Shown here in pieces: positions 28,883 to 36,894 of a stretch of DNA of 55,863 nucleotides; position 1 is the stretch's first letter, and every line of letters begins with the position of its first letter. Origin of the DNA: a virus. The position numbers and the translations under genes are program-made. The notes under the pieces are model-generated. The model saw only the letters and a program-made list of their open reading frames with translations, had not been told where the DNA came from and did no database searches. Location of the stretch: the IMG/VR virus record IMGVR_UViG_3300044971_003894, positions 1 to 55,863 of that record; one strand, given 5' to 3'.

Positions 28883-29206
28883 TTAAAGTTTGTTTTTAAT
28901 AGTTTTATTAATGATATTTATTACTTTACGTGATGAGATAGACTTGGAACTAAAGGCCTCGGTATATCCATGTTGTGGCATATCTTCTTTCTTTAAGTGA
29001 GTCTCTGGGAATCTATTACGAAAAACCTTTAAAACCTCCTGTTCTACAAGCCTAGCACTATCCCTATTTTCAAAATACCAATAACGAATAATCATCCAGC
29101 CCTTTACTCTGTGTTGAGAATATCTACGATTAGATAGATTGGATATCCCAACCTTAAAGGCTTTAAGAGATGGAGAGTATATTAGGTATAGTAAGGCTCT
29201 TTCCAT
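28883..29206 (-). CDS. T5orf172/GIY-YIG-like nuclease-fold protein
   Basis: 107 residues. LLYLIYSPSLKAFKVGISNL (the Y-x-I...K-V-G-I-S strand pair), RRYSQHRVKGW, RYWYFENRDSARLVEQEVLK (catalytic-type Glu helix) and HGYTEAFS match the T5orf172 branch of the GIY-YIG fold. Such proteins cut DNA or act as homing-like endonucleases. TATACT ends 6 nt before the ATG (leaderless). Divergent from 29268. Confidence 0.65.
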   Translation of the reverse strand: MERALLYLIYSPSLKAFKVGISNLSNRRYSQHRVKGWMIIRYWYFENRDSARLVEQEVLKVFRNRFPETHLKKEDMPQHGYTEAFSSKSISSRKVINIINKTIKNKL

Positions 29207-29220
29207 TTATATAGTATATC

Positions 29221-29249
29221 TTGACTTATCCCCGTTTTTTTGGTATACT
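29221..29249 (+). promoter_or_regulatory. Promoter for 29268
   Basis: TTGACT (29221-29226), 17 bp, TATACT (29244-29249), then AAAGGAG before the ATG. Confidence 0.7.
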
Positions 29250-29267
29250 GATACAAAGGAGAAAAAA

Positions 29268-29390
29268 ATGACAGCATTATTGGTATTGTTTAGTTTTTTT
29301 ATTGGTTTTATTTCTTGCTATTTTTATATGACAAAAGGCATAGATCAAGACGGAGTTTGGGTATCAAATAAACCATCTGAAGATGAATAA
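29268..29390 (+). CDS. 40-residue membrane protein
   Basis: MTALLVLFSFFIGFISCYFY (one transmembrane helix) then a short polar tail. Strong AAAGGAG site. Unknown. Confidence 0.6.
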   Translation: MTALLVLFSFFIGFISCYFYMTKGIDQDGVWVSNKPSEDE

Positions 29391-29399
29391 GGGGTATAA

Positions 29400-29585
29400 A
29401 TGAAAAAAAGTAACGATAAAGTTTCTAAATCTAAAGTTAAAAGATCAAATAAAAACAAGAAAAGATTGTCAAATAAGGTTCAATTATCTAAATTTCAAAG
29501 ACAACAAAAAAGTATTTATGAAAAAATAAGAGGGATGACCTATGCAAATATTTTACAAAATAAAAAAGATAACGAAAAAGAATAA
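29400..29585 (+). CDS. 61-residue Lys-rich protein
   Basis: Very basic N-terminal half (KSNDKVSKSKVKRSNKNKKR), then LSKFQRQQKSIYEKIRGMTY. Coupled to the next gene by TAATG. Likely binds nucleic acid or ribosomes; unproven. Confidence 0.55.
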   Translation: MKKSNDKVSKSKVKRSNKNKKRLSNKVQLSKFQRQQKSIYEKIRGMTYANILQNKKDNEKE

Positions 29586-30508
29586 TGAGTGGACAATTAA
29601 TTTTTGTCGGTGTTGATTTAGGAAATGTTAACGATATTACTGTTAGGGCTTTAGATATAATTAAAGAAACAGATGTCTTTATTGTAGAAGATAAAGGATT
29701 CTTTAAAAATAAATTAAAACAATTAAACATTATAGATAATAAAAAAATTTATCAATGGCCCAATCCGACTGTAGATCTTCGAACCGAAATTATGAAAAAG
29801 CACAGTTGGCAAGGTATATCAGATGACGAAGTAATTAAAATAATAAAAGAAACTATTGATAGTAACAAAAATGTTGTATATTGTTCTGCCGAAGGAATGC
29901 CTGGAACCACAGACCCAGGGACAATGTTAGTTTCTTTGGCATTAAAAAATAAAATTCCTTATACTGTTTGCCCAGGACCATCAATTTCTTCTTTAATTCT
30001 TAGCCATTCTGCCTTTGCATCTAGTGAATTTATATATAAAGAACTAATTCCAGCAAGCAAAAAAGATCAAGATATTTTTTTGTTAGATTTACTTGATCAT
30101 GGAATGCCTTGTCTTTTTCCTTACATTAAAACAGATCACCAAGACTCAAAAACTTTTATATTAGAATTTTTAGACAAAGTTATTGATATTTTTCCAAATA
30201 GCACTTTTATTACAATAGTAATTAATGCCACAACAATTAACGAATTGATTATAAATGACTTTATAACAAATGCAAAAAATCAATTATTAGATTATGATTT
30301 TGACGTGCCATTTAAAATGTCTTTTCTTATTATACCTACATCATCTGATAGGCTACCAGAAGAAAATCATAAAAAAATAACAAAAATTCTTTTTGAGGAG
30401 ATTGGCAAAATTAAAGTTCATACAATAGACATGAACAACGCTATTTTAGAAATTGAGTACGATAAGATAGCAAATAGAATTATAAGTGAAATTAAAGGTT
30501 TAAGTTAA
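29585..30508 (+). CDS. Tetrapyrrole-methylase-family methyltransferase (second RsmI-like)
   Basis: 307 residues. LIFVGVDLGNVNDITVRALD, VEDKGF, then CSAEGMPGTTDPG and TVCPGPSISSLILSHSAFAS are the N-terminal and SAM-site motifs of the RsmI/CobA fold. It is divergent from the one at 26903 and has a longer unrecognised C-terminal half. Coupled to the basic 61-residue protein. Methylation target unknown; rRNA is one possibility. Confidence 0.7.
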   Translation: MSGQLIFVGVDLGNVNDITVRALDIIKETDVFIVEDKGFFKNKLKQLNIIDNKKIYQWPNPTVDLRTEIMKKHSWQGISDDEVIKIIKETIDSNKNVVYCSAEGMPGTTDPGTMLVSLALKNKIPYTVCPGPSISSLILSHSAFASSEFIYKELIPASKKDQDIFLLDLLDHGMPCLFPYIKTDHQDSKTFILEFLDKVIDIFPNSTFITIVINATTINELIINDFITNAKNQLLDYDFDVPFKMSFLIIPTSSDRLPEENHKKITKILFEEIGKIKVHTIDMNNAILEIEYDKIANRIISEIKGLS

Positions 30509-31105
30509 TTTTTTTAAATAAATGTCTGAGGTAAGGTTGTCATTTAAGGCAAAAGCGTAAACGTACCAATCAGAATTTTTATAAAGAAAATCATTAATTG
30601 CATGAACTGTCCCTTGTTTTTTTCCTGTATTTGTATCATTCTCATAAATATTGTAATCATTAAAGCCTAAAATTCCATCTATACTTAACCTAGATTTTGA
30701 TATTTCTATTTGATGTTGTATTGAGGTATACGAAGTATCATAATCCATATATAAAAAATCAAAAGTATCTTTATTGTTTAAAGCAAAATCTTCATATTTT
30801 CCTTGAAAAAGTTTTACTGTTGTTATATTAGAAAATCTTTGTTTTACAAAATTAAAATGCTGCTCTGGCCCATGCCACCTGCTTTCATGATATTCGGCAG
30901 CATTCCAATCAAGAGACTCGTATGGGTCAATTAAGATAGATTTAGACGGAGAGCAAACCTCTATTACCTTGGCAGAAAAATCTCCAGCCAAAACTCCAGC
31001 CTCTAAAAATGTTAGCCCTTTCGGCAACGTTTTTATAAACTCATCACGACTACTATACAGTTTTGCATATTTTAGACTATCTTGTGGAATTAAAAAATTT
31101 GCCAT
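30500..31105 (-). CDS. Class I SAM-dependent methyltransferase
   Basis: 201 residues from the ATG at 31105: TATAAT (31112-31117) ends exactly 6 nt upstream, so the longer frame to 31129 is rejected. LIPQDSLKYAKLYSSRDEFI, TFLEAGVLAGDFSAKVIEVC (motif I), DTFDFLYMDYDTSYTS, DGILGFNDYN. Close paralogue of 12491-13177. Confidence 0.75.
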   Translation of the reverse strand: MANFLIPQDSLKYAKLYSSRDEFIKTLPKGLTFLEAGVLAGDFSAKVIEVCSPSKSILIDPYESLDWNAAEYHESRWHGPEQHFNFVKQRFSNITTVKLFQGKYEDFALNNKDTFDFLYMDYDTSYTSIQHQIEISKSRLSIDGILGFNDYNIYENDTNTGKKQGTVHAINDFLYKNSDWYVYAFALNDNLTSDIYLKKLT

Positions 31106-31143
31106 AAAATTATTATAACATATGGTCATGATACAATATGTAT

Positions 31144-32493
31144 ATGAACAAAAATGGTCAAATTACGCCAGTCAATGTGCCAACAAAAAAAATAGATAAC
31201 ATTAGTAAAATAATTGGTACTGGCCCAGACACAATAAAAATAATTAAAAATTTTATTCCGCAATCTGATATCGATGAATTTGTAAATTTTGGAAAAATAA
31301 TGTCAAAAGTTGAAAAAAATAAAACACACCATTTTATTGTTAATGCAACTGATCCCGTATTGCAAGAAAAATTTAAAAAATATGAAAATATGCTAAGGAA
31401 TAAAGCAGAAGAACTATATGGATTAAAGTTGAATAAAGATAGACCCTTAGATTTATTTATTCATCCAGAAGGATCTTACCTTGAGCCACATACAGATATC
31501 ATTGATTATCATCAAGAAGAAGTTTATGATCAGCCCAATTTATTCGCCGAGCAAGAAAAAGTTTGGCCATTTTTGTGGAGTGGGCATCTGTCTATTCTTT
31601 GTTATTTAAACAAAGATTACGATGGGGGAGTTTTGTATTTTCCAGATCAAGGAGTCGAAATTGTTCCTGAGCCAGGAATGTTTGTATGTTTCCCTGGAAA
31701 TTTACATTTTCTTCATGGAGTAACACAAACTACTGGGGCAACAAGGTTTACCCTTTCGTTATGGACTAGATTTAGTGATTTTAAAAATGAAATTATAGAA
31801 TCAGAGTCTATGAATTTGCAAAAACCAAAAATGAGTGAATATTTTAAAGTAGAAAATATTGCTACAGCAGATCCTAAAAAAATATTTACTGACTCAATTA
31901 GAGGTGAGACTAAAATAAAAGATAAAGCAACTATTTTTTTGGGAACCAATAAGGATACAATTAAAATTGTAAAAAATTTTATGCCTAAAGATGATCTTGC
32001 CGTCATAAATGAATTATGTAATTTTTTTTATAGAGAAGATCTAATTAATGAAAAAAATATCCCTATCGCTAAAAATTTAATATTAAAATATAAAGAAAAA
32101 ATTAAAAATATTTCAGAAGATTTATTTAAATTAAAATTAGAACACGATGATGATGCAAACAGGTATAACATTAAAAGTGATTATTTAAATGGTAGATTGC
32201 CTTACTTTGCAACTAATATTCATAGCGATATATTGACTGATTTTGACAATAATATTAAATATGACTGGAGTGGGCACATATCAAATTTGCTATATTTAAA
32301 TGATGATTACGATGGCGGAGAATTATATTTTCCTGAGCATGATTTTAAAATTAAACCAGAGCCAGGAATGTTGGTGTCTTTTCCAGGAAATTGGTACAAC
32401 AGGCATGGGATAATGCCAGCAAGCGATTTCAGATATGCAATTAATGTATTTTTAAAAATTTCTGGATATCCAGATCAACCAGAATATATATGA
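31144..32493 (+). CDS. Tandem two-domain 2OG-Fe(II) oxygenase
   Basis: 449 residues from the second ATG (31144), set by TACAAT 6 nt upstream. Two complete P4H-like domains: the first with EPHTDIID, LNKDYDGGVLYFPD and FPGNLHFLHGVTQTTGATRF; the second with NIHSDILTD, LNDDYDGGELYFPE and FPGNWYNRHGI...FRYAI. Both carry HxD, distal His and the basic 2OG residue. About 30% alike by eye, so probably an internal duplication. Substrate unknown; hydroxylation of two sites or of a repetitive substrate is an inference. Confidence 0.8.
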   Translation: MNKNGQITPVNVPTKKIDNISKIIGTGPDTIKIIKNFIPQSDIDEFVNFGKIMSKVEKNKTHHFIVNATDPVLQEKFKKYENMLRNKAEELYGLKLNKDRPLDLFIHPEGSYLEPHTDIIDYHQEEVYDQPNLFAEQEKVWPFLWSGHLSILCYLNKDYDGGVLYFPDQGVEIVPEPGMFVCFPGNLHFLHGVTQTTGATRFTLSLWTRFSDFKNEIIESESMNLQKPKMSEYFKVENIATADPKKIFTDSIRGETKIKDKATIFLGTNKDTIKIVKNFMPKDDLAVINELCNFFYREDLINEKNIPIAKNLILKYKEKIKNISEDLFKLKLEHDDDANRYNIKSDYLNGRLPYFATNIHSDILTDFDNNIKYDWSGHISNLLYLNDDYDGGELYFPEHDFKIKPEPGMLVSFPGNWYNRHGIMPASDFRYAINVFLKISGYPDQPEYI

Positions 32494-33050
32494 GACCAAT
32501 CTTTAAAAGTTTGTTTTGTTTTTTTTGCTTGCTCAATTTCATTTAAAGGATTTGTTGTAGACGAATGTCTCCAATGATTTTCGCCAATACAATTAAAACA
32601 AATCATTTCTACAAACTCATCATCACCAAATAACACCTTTTCTCTCCAGTGCGCTTCTTCCTCTCCCTCAAAGCAAACTGCATCATTATCTAATAACTCT
32701 ATTCTTTCTCCCTTAATAAACAAATCCCATTTTTTATTAGTTTTAACTTGATAATCAAATACTACTTCGCAAGCATAGTCATCTTTATGTGGCAATAGTT
32801 TTGGGGTTCCATATTCTTTTTTAAACCTCATAAAACCAATATCTTTTACTATTAATTTTTTATTATATGTGCTGTTAACGTAGGCTTCAACTTTATCAAT
32901 AATATCTCTATTTAAACTATCTAAACCAATTAATTTTCTTCCTGTCTGCCTATATATTTGTCCAGCCCCTGAATCTTCTGTTTCTTTTATATTATTTAAT
33001 ATAATATTTATTTCTTCTTCATTAAAAAAATTATTAATTATCTTATACAT
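32475..33050 (-). CDS. 2OG-Fe(II) oxygenase-like protein ('HWR' type)
   Basis: 191 residues. YKIINNFFNEEEINIILNNI, LPHKDDYACEVVFDYQVKTN, KWDLFIKGERIELLDNDAVC, EEEAHWREKV, CIGENHWRH. Very similar to 39684-40271 in length and all blocks. TATAAT ends 6 nt before the ATG. Its 3' end overlaps the convergent tandem oxygenase by 19 bp. Confidence 0.75.
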   Translation of the reverse strand: MYKIINNFFNEEEINIILNNIKETEDSGAGQIYRQTGRKLIGLDSLNRDIIDKVEAYVNSTYNKKLIVKDIGFMRFKKEYGTPKLLPHKDDYACEVVFDYQVKTNKKWDLFIKGERIELLDNDAVCFEGEEEAHWREKVLFGDDEFVEMICFNCIGENHWRHSSTTNPLNEIEQAKKTKQTFKDWSHIYSG

Positions 33051-33077
33051 ATTTTTATTATATCATTAAATAAAAAA

Positions 33078-33099
33078 GGCCACACATTTCTGCATGGCC
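33078..33099. terminator. Bidirectional intrinsic terminator
   Basis: GGCCA / 12-nt loop / TGGCC with A-runs before and T-runs after, so it serves both strands. Downstream of the holin-like gene 33115-33387. Confidence 0.75.
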
Positions 33100-33114
33100 A
33101 ATTTTAAATTAAAC

Positions 33115-33387
33115 CTATTTCTTTTTCTTTGCAGCAGCCTTCTTTACAGGGGCCTTAGCAGCCTTTAAAGCCTTGTCTACGGACTCAACAGTTGGTAGTA
33201 GACCAAATGCCTGATCTCCAGGATTTATTGCACGTAATAGAACGGGCGCAATGGCAGCCACTAGAGCAGCCCATAGATCCTTTGGATCTGTGATACCAGA
33301 CATGTATAAGGCAATTCCTGCACCTAATACTGATCGACCATAGGATGCTCCCATAGCCTTTAATTGTTTAGTGTCAATGTTTGACAT
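33115..33387 (-). CDS. Holin-like membrane protein
   Basis: 90 residues. YGRSVLGAGIALYMSGITDP, LWAALVAAIAPVLLRAINPG, DQAFG: two hydrophobic helices around 'ITDPKDL', a layout of phage holin-like proteins, then an Ala/Lys-rich tail. AAGGAGAAAC before the ATG. Could act in lysis, though the endolysin is 20 kb away. Confidence 0.6.
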   Translation of the reverse strand: MSNIDTKQLKAMGASYGRSVLGAGIALYMSGITDPKDLWAALVAAIAPVLLRAINPGDQAFGLLPTVESVDKALKAAKAPVKKAAAKKKK

Positions 33388-33453
33388 GTTTCTCCTTTTT
33401 ATATATTTTTATTCCCCCGTTTAAAGGGTACCTCTATTATAGCACTATCAACC

Positions 33454-34446
33454 CTAAACCTTTACTTTATATCCTTTTGGACATTTAGGATTAATTCCAT
33501 ATATTTTCTTTATTTCTTTTCCTTTATAACATTTTATTGTTACTTTAATAATTGATTTTTTGGTTAATGGAGAGTTGGTTGGTGTTGGTATAATTACCAC
33601 ATTTTGCTTGGCAACATAATCTTCTGCTTCTTTAATTAAAGATAAATAATCGTATGCTGCTACTGACCCCATATTCATTTCATTTGTCTTCCATCCGTTA
33701 CCACTGCAATTTGGAATTCCACCAAAACCCCAAGACAATGGCCCTAAATAGATAAAGGTTTCTCCATCTTTTATATAAAATGGCGACCCTGAATCACCAG
33801 AACAGGTGCTTGGCCCTCCAGGAACTTGAAGTACGTGAATTTTCATTCCATAGTGACCAACCCCACTATAATTATAAACTTCGGATACTACAGCGTTAAC
33901 TCTTTCATTTGAAATTAATGGAAATTGTGCATATTTTGGCTTTGTAAGATCGTTTTGTTTATGTTCTTTGCTTTGCATACCATAGCCAATTGTTGTGACC
34001 ATGGCTTTGTTTTTTATATAATTGTCCACCTGTTCTTTTGTAGCAATATATGCTTTTCCAGGAACTGAAATTTTATTTTTTAAAACCAAAACAGCAAAAT
34101 CATCGGTATCTGAATAATCTTTTTCTGTTTTAATTTTCCAATTTGAAAAAGTCTTTTCTATAGAAAATAATTCGTACTCATTGCTGTTTGGCACGTAAGG
34201 CATACCTGGTTTTCCTATATACTGCTGTTTCCATAAATTTTGTGTGTATCGGTCAAATATACAATGCCCTGCAGTTAAAACAATTTTTTCAGAATATAAA
34301 AATCCAGTACAATTTTTGCCACTACCTTGAATTATAAGAGGGACTGTTCTCCCATCATTTAGCGCATCAGGAGCATTCTCCATAGAATGTGCTGGAGAAG
34401 CAATAGAAATTAATAAAACAGTTAGGATTGTTTTTATTTTTGTCAT
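33454..34446 (-). CDS. Secreted S1 (trypsin-like) serine protease
   Basis: 330 residues. Signal peptide 1-21 (cut near AHS-ME). Catalytic triad visible: LTAGHC (His61), TDDFAVLVL (Asp116), TCSGDSGSP (Ser219). The C-terminal tail, TIKCYKGKEIKKIYGINPKC then PKGYK, is a two-Cys motif I associate with secreted proteins of freshwater actinobacteria, suggesting capture from the host. TATACT ends 6 nt before the ATG. Would act outside the cell or on the envelope. Confidence 0.85.
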   Translation of the reverse strand: MTKIKTILTVLLISIASPAHSMENAPDALNDGRTVPLIIQGSGKNCTGFLYSEKIVLTAGHCIFDRYTQNLWKQQYIGKPGMPYVPNSNEYELFSIEKTFSNWKIKTEKDYSDTDDFAVLVLKNKISVPGKAYIATKEQVDNYIKNKAMVTTIGYGMQSKEHKQNDLTKPKYAQFPLISNERVNAVVSEVYNYSGVGHYGMKIHVLQVPGGPSTCSGDSGSPFYIKDGETFIYLGPLSWGFGGIPNCSGNGWKTNEMNMGSVAAYDYLSLIKEAEDYVAKQNVVIIPTPTNSPLTKKSIIKVTIKCYKGKEIKKIYGINPKCPKGYKVKV

Positions 34447-34452
34447 ATATAA

Positions 34453-34481
34453 AGTATAGTGTCAAATCAATGATTTGTCAA
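34453..34481 (-). promoter_or_regulatory. Strong promoter of the S1 protease gene
   Basis: On the minus strand TTGACA (34481-34476), 17 bp, TATACT (34458-34453), then 6 nt to the ATG. Confidence 0.75.
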
Positions 34482-34483
34482 TA

Positions 34484-34576
34484 TTAATATATAAAAGTTC
34501 GTGGCTTATTTATTTGTTTTTTAATTTTTCTTATTTGTATTTTAAGTTTTATATATCTCTTTATTTTATTTATCAT
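34484..34576 (-). CDS. 30-residue basic peptide
   Basis: MINKIKRYIKLKIQIRKIKK then QINKPRTFIY. Starts 1 bp after the SGNH gene's stop, with AGGAAAA upstream. Overlaps the promoter of the protease gene. Cationic amphipathic; unproven. Confidence 0.35.
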   Translation of the reverse strand: MINKIKRYIKLKIQIRKIKKQINKPRTFIY

Positions 34577-34577
34577 A

Positions 34578-35498
34578 TTATTTTCCTAATTGCTGATATT
34601 TTTTATAGAATTCATCAGCCCAAAAATGATGAAGAATCCTTCCAGCATGATGATCTCTTTTGCTATAATCATCTTTTTTAATTTCATGATCTTTATAATA
34701 TGTCTTGGCATAATCTTCAATCTTATTGTTTTGAATATTAACAAAATTGTCAAAGCCTTCTAGCCTAGATATGCTTTCTTTATCTATAGAATCCCACGAA
34801 GAAAATATTAAATTGATATTTTTTTGTACACACAATTCGCTAAAAATTTTCCAAGAAATCAAAAAATAAACAAAATCTTCTAGATGTTCTTTAGGCTCTG
34901 TTGCAAAGTCGGGATCGTTTGCTTTGTCAGGATTTTTCATCATGTAGACTTTTGGGTATTTTTGCCAATATGCCCACGGATGTCCATGACTAGAATAAAG
35001 AAATTTTCTTTGATGATTTGGCAACATAATAAAATAGGTATCAGGGTATCCATACTTTTTAAAATAAACTAAAGCATTTGTTATAATTCTTGACCAGCCC
35101 CAGCCAGATCTTGACAAATTAAAAAATCCAGAACATTTTTCTTCTTTAGACAAAAGATCATACAAGACTTTAGACCAAGCGTCTTCTATGTTTCCGCCAA
35201 CACCCTCTGTTTCTGAGCATCCAGAAAAAAGAATATGCTTTCCATTATGAACATTAGTAAAGTCATCAGATCTAAACTTCTGTTTGTTATAATTATAAAT
35301 AACCAAACCATCATCAATAGTTTCTTTTTCTGGTTCAATTATGCTAAATGTTTTTTGTTCGGTATTTCTCATCCATGTTGTATCAAATTCATTCTTAAAT
35401 AAATCCATAAAAATATTATTTGGGTCAGTAAATATGTAGTCTTCTGTAACAGGAGAAGACGAAACATGTTTTGGAATATAGTTATAGTTATTTGTCAT
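34578..35498 (-). CDS. SGNH/GDSL-hydrolase-like protein
   Basis: 306 residues. ILFSGCSETEGVGGN holds the block-I Ser, GFFNLSRSGWGWSRI the block-II Gly, and KRDHHAGRILHHFWADEFY the block-V Asp-x-x-His. About 110 N-terminal residues are unassigned. SGNH enzymes add or remove acyl groups on glycans. Coupled to the methyltransferase 35498-36193 (1-bp overlap). Probable glycan-tailoring role. Confidence 0.65.
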   Translation of the reverse strand: MTNNYNYIPKHVSSSPVTEDYIFTDPNNIFMDLFKNEFDTTWMRNTEQKTFSIIEPEKETIDDGLVIYNYNKQKFRSDDFTNVHNGKHILFSGCSETEGVGGNIEDAWSKVLYDLLSKEEKCSGFFNLSRSGWGWSRIITNALVYFKKYGYPDTYFIMLPNHQRKFLYSSHGHPWAYWQKYPKVYMMKNPDKANDPDFATEPKEHLEDFVYFLISWKIFSELCVQKNINLIFSSWDSIDKESISRLEGFDNFVNIQNNKIEDYAKTYYKDHEIKKDDYSKRDHHAGRILHHFWADEFYKKYQQLGK

Positions 35499-36193
35499 TA
35501 GCAGTCCTTTTTTATATATATATCATAAAATCCTAGAGCATGTAATGCTATTGCATCAACGCTCCAATTACTATTATAGCGTAAAAACTCATTTACTACC
35601 TGAAATGTTGCGTATGGCTTGTCTTCAATTATTCCATCATAAATTAAATAATCATTTAGGCCAATAATTCCTCCATCTTTAACTAATAAGGAGGCTGCTT
35701 GAAGGGTGGGCCTTATGTCTTTTCTATCGTTAGTTATATCTAAATATATATAGTCATATTTATTTAAAATATTTTTTAATATTTTTTTACTATCCCCTTT
35801 AAACGTTTTTACGTTGTTGTATGTACTGAATTTATCAACTATATAGGCTTCATGCGTTTCTGGAGTATATAATAGTTCATGTTTTTGCCCCGAACATTTA
35901 CACTCTCCAAATTTTCTCCAAGACCAACACTTTAAATCTTGATCAAAATAATCTACCAGGTGTATGCATTCTGGGGCTTTTTGTTTAGCAACCAATTCGG
36001 AATAATATCCCCAGGCTACCCCTACCTCCATATAGTTTAAACCAAAAGGAAGGGTCTTGATGTATTCTTCTCTAGACGAATATATTTTTGCAAGATTAAG
36101 TTTGTCTTGATCAATTAAATAAGCACAGTCTATTTGATCATCTAACAAAACAAAGTCATCAGAAGATGCAGGAGGCACTGGCATTCTTGACAT
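35498..36193 (-). CDS. Class I SAM-dependent methyltransferase
   Basis: 231 residues from the ATG at 36193, set by GGAGGAG 7 nt upstream; the frame extends to 36253 without a better start. LAKIYSSREEYIKTLPFGLN, YMEVGVAWGYYSELVAKQ (motif I), YDYIYLDITNDRKD, GGIIGLNDYLI. Paralogue of 12491 and 30500 with an inserted Cys-containing segment (FGECKCSGQKH). Acceptor unknown. Confidence 0.75.
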   Translation of the reverse strand: MSRMPVPPASSDDFVLLDDQIDCAYLIDQDKLNLAKIYSSREEYIKTLPFGLNYMEVGVAWGYYSELVAKQKAPECIHLVDYFDQDLKCWSWRKFGECKCSGQKHELLYTPETHEAYIVDKFSTYNNVKTFKGDSKKILKNILNKYDYIYLDITNDRKDIRPTLQAASLLVKDGGIIGLNDYLIYDGIIEDKPYATFQVVNEFLRYNSNWSVDAIALHALGFYDIYIKKDC

Positions 36194-36194
36194 C

Positions 36195-36368
36195 TTATAA
36201 CTCTCCTCCGTCAATTTCAGTAGGTGCTGTTGCCAAAGATCCGCAATCAGCACACTTCATATCTAAGAAATATAAGGCAATTGCACCATCTTCAAACATT
36301 GCCTTAATATTCCAAACCTTAGAGCCACATACGCATACATGTGTAGGTGTGCCCCGTAAATCTATCAT
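36195..36368 (-). CDS. 57-residue zinc-ribbon protein
   Basis: HVCVCGSKVWNIKAMFEDGA ... MKCADCGSLATAPTEID: CxC and CxxC, a pattern common in actinophage and mycobacteriophage small proteins. Ends 1 bp before the methyltransferase start region and carries its ribosome site. Unknown function. Confidence 0.65.
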   Translation of the reverse strand: MIDLRGTPTHVCVCGSKVWNIKAMFEDGAIALYFLDMKCADCGSLATAPTEIDGGEL

Positions 36369-36370
36369 TG

Positions 36371-36601
36371 TTATTTTACTGCCTTTCGTGTTAACAAAAC
36401 AATTGCCCCATTTTCTTCTAATGCTTTTTTAACTTTTATCATATATTGTACTGCTTCTATTTTGTCATCATGCCCTAATTTTACAAAAGCCACCTCGTCT
36501 GCTCGAACAACTAAAAAATGTTCATTATCTACAAGATCAACACTAAAATTTTTAGGGGCCCTGATAGACCTAAAGGCTCTACGCATACTGTCTGTATACA
36601 T
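36371..36601 (-). CDS. Small hypothetical protein
   Basis: 76 residues. YTDSMRRAFRSIRAPKNFSV, VDNEHFLVVRADEVAFVKLG. This 'FLVVRAD...F..L....K..AV.Y..KVK.ALE..GAIVL.TR' pattern is widespread in actinophages. Overlaps WhiB's stop by 1 bp. Unknown. Confidence 0.6.
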   Translation of the reverse strand: MYTDSMRRAFRSIRAPKNFSVDLVDNEHFLVVRADEVAFVKLGHDDKIEAVQYMIKVKKALEENGAIVLLTRKAVK

Positions 36602-36894
36602 TATAATTCTTTATCCATTGTTAATGCTTTCCAATGAGTTGACCACTTTTCTTTTGTTTTATGAGAATTAAACTCTTTTGACGGCTCCCCTTCTTCTAAA
36701 TATATCCCTCCCCAAAGGCCATATTCTTTACCAGATACTCCGACTGCAAAGCATTTTTTTAATACTGGACAATTTAAACAAAATTGATCTATCCCATTTT
36801 TATAATCTATACTGCCTTCTTCGTATTGCTCAAAAAAAACACTAGTTGGTTGCCCTAAACATAAAGCAGAATCTTTCCATTTATGATCCTTCAT
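36601..36894 (-). CDS. WhiB-like iron-sulfur transcription factor
   Basis: 97 residues from the ATG at 36894 (AGGAAG upstream). Four cysteines at 12, 39, 42 and 48 (C-x26-CxxC-x5-C) bind a 4Fe-4S cluster, followed by YGLWGGIYLEEGE, the G-[VIL]-W-G-G turn that defines Wbl proteins. Wbl proteins bind the principal sigma factor and occur essentially only in actinobacteria and their phages, so this is the best host marker here. A phage WhiB can interfere with host Wbl regulation (known for mycobacteriophage TM4). Confidence 0.9.
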   Translation of the reverse strand: MKDHKWKDSALCLGQPTSVFFEQYEEGSIDYKNGIDQFCLNCPVLKKCFAVGVSGKEYGLWGGIYLEEGEPSKEFNSHKTKEKWSTHWKALTMDKEL

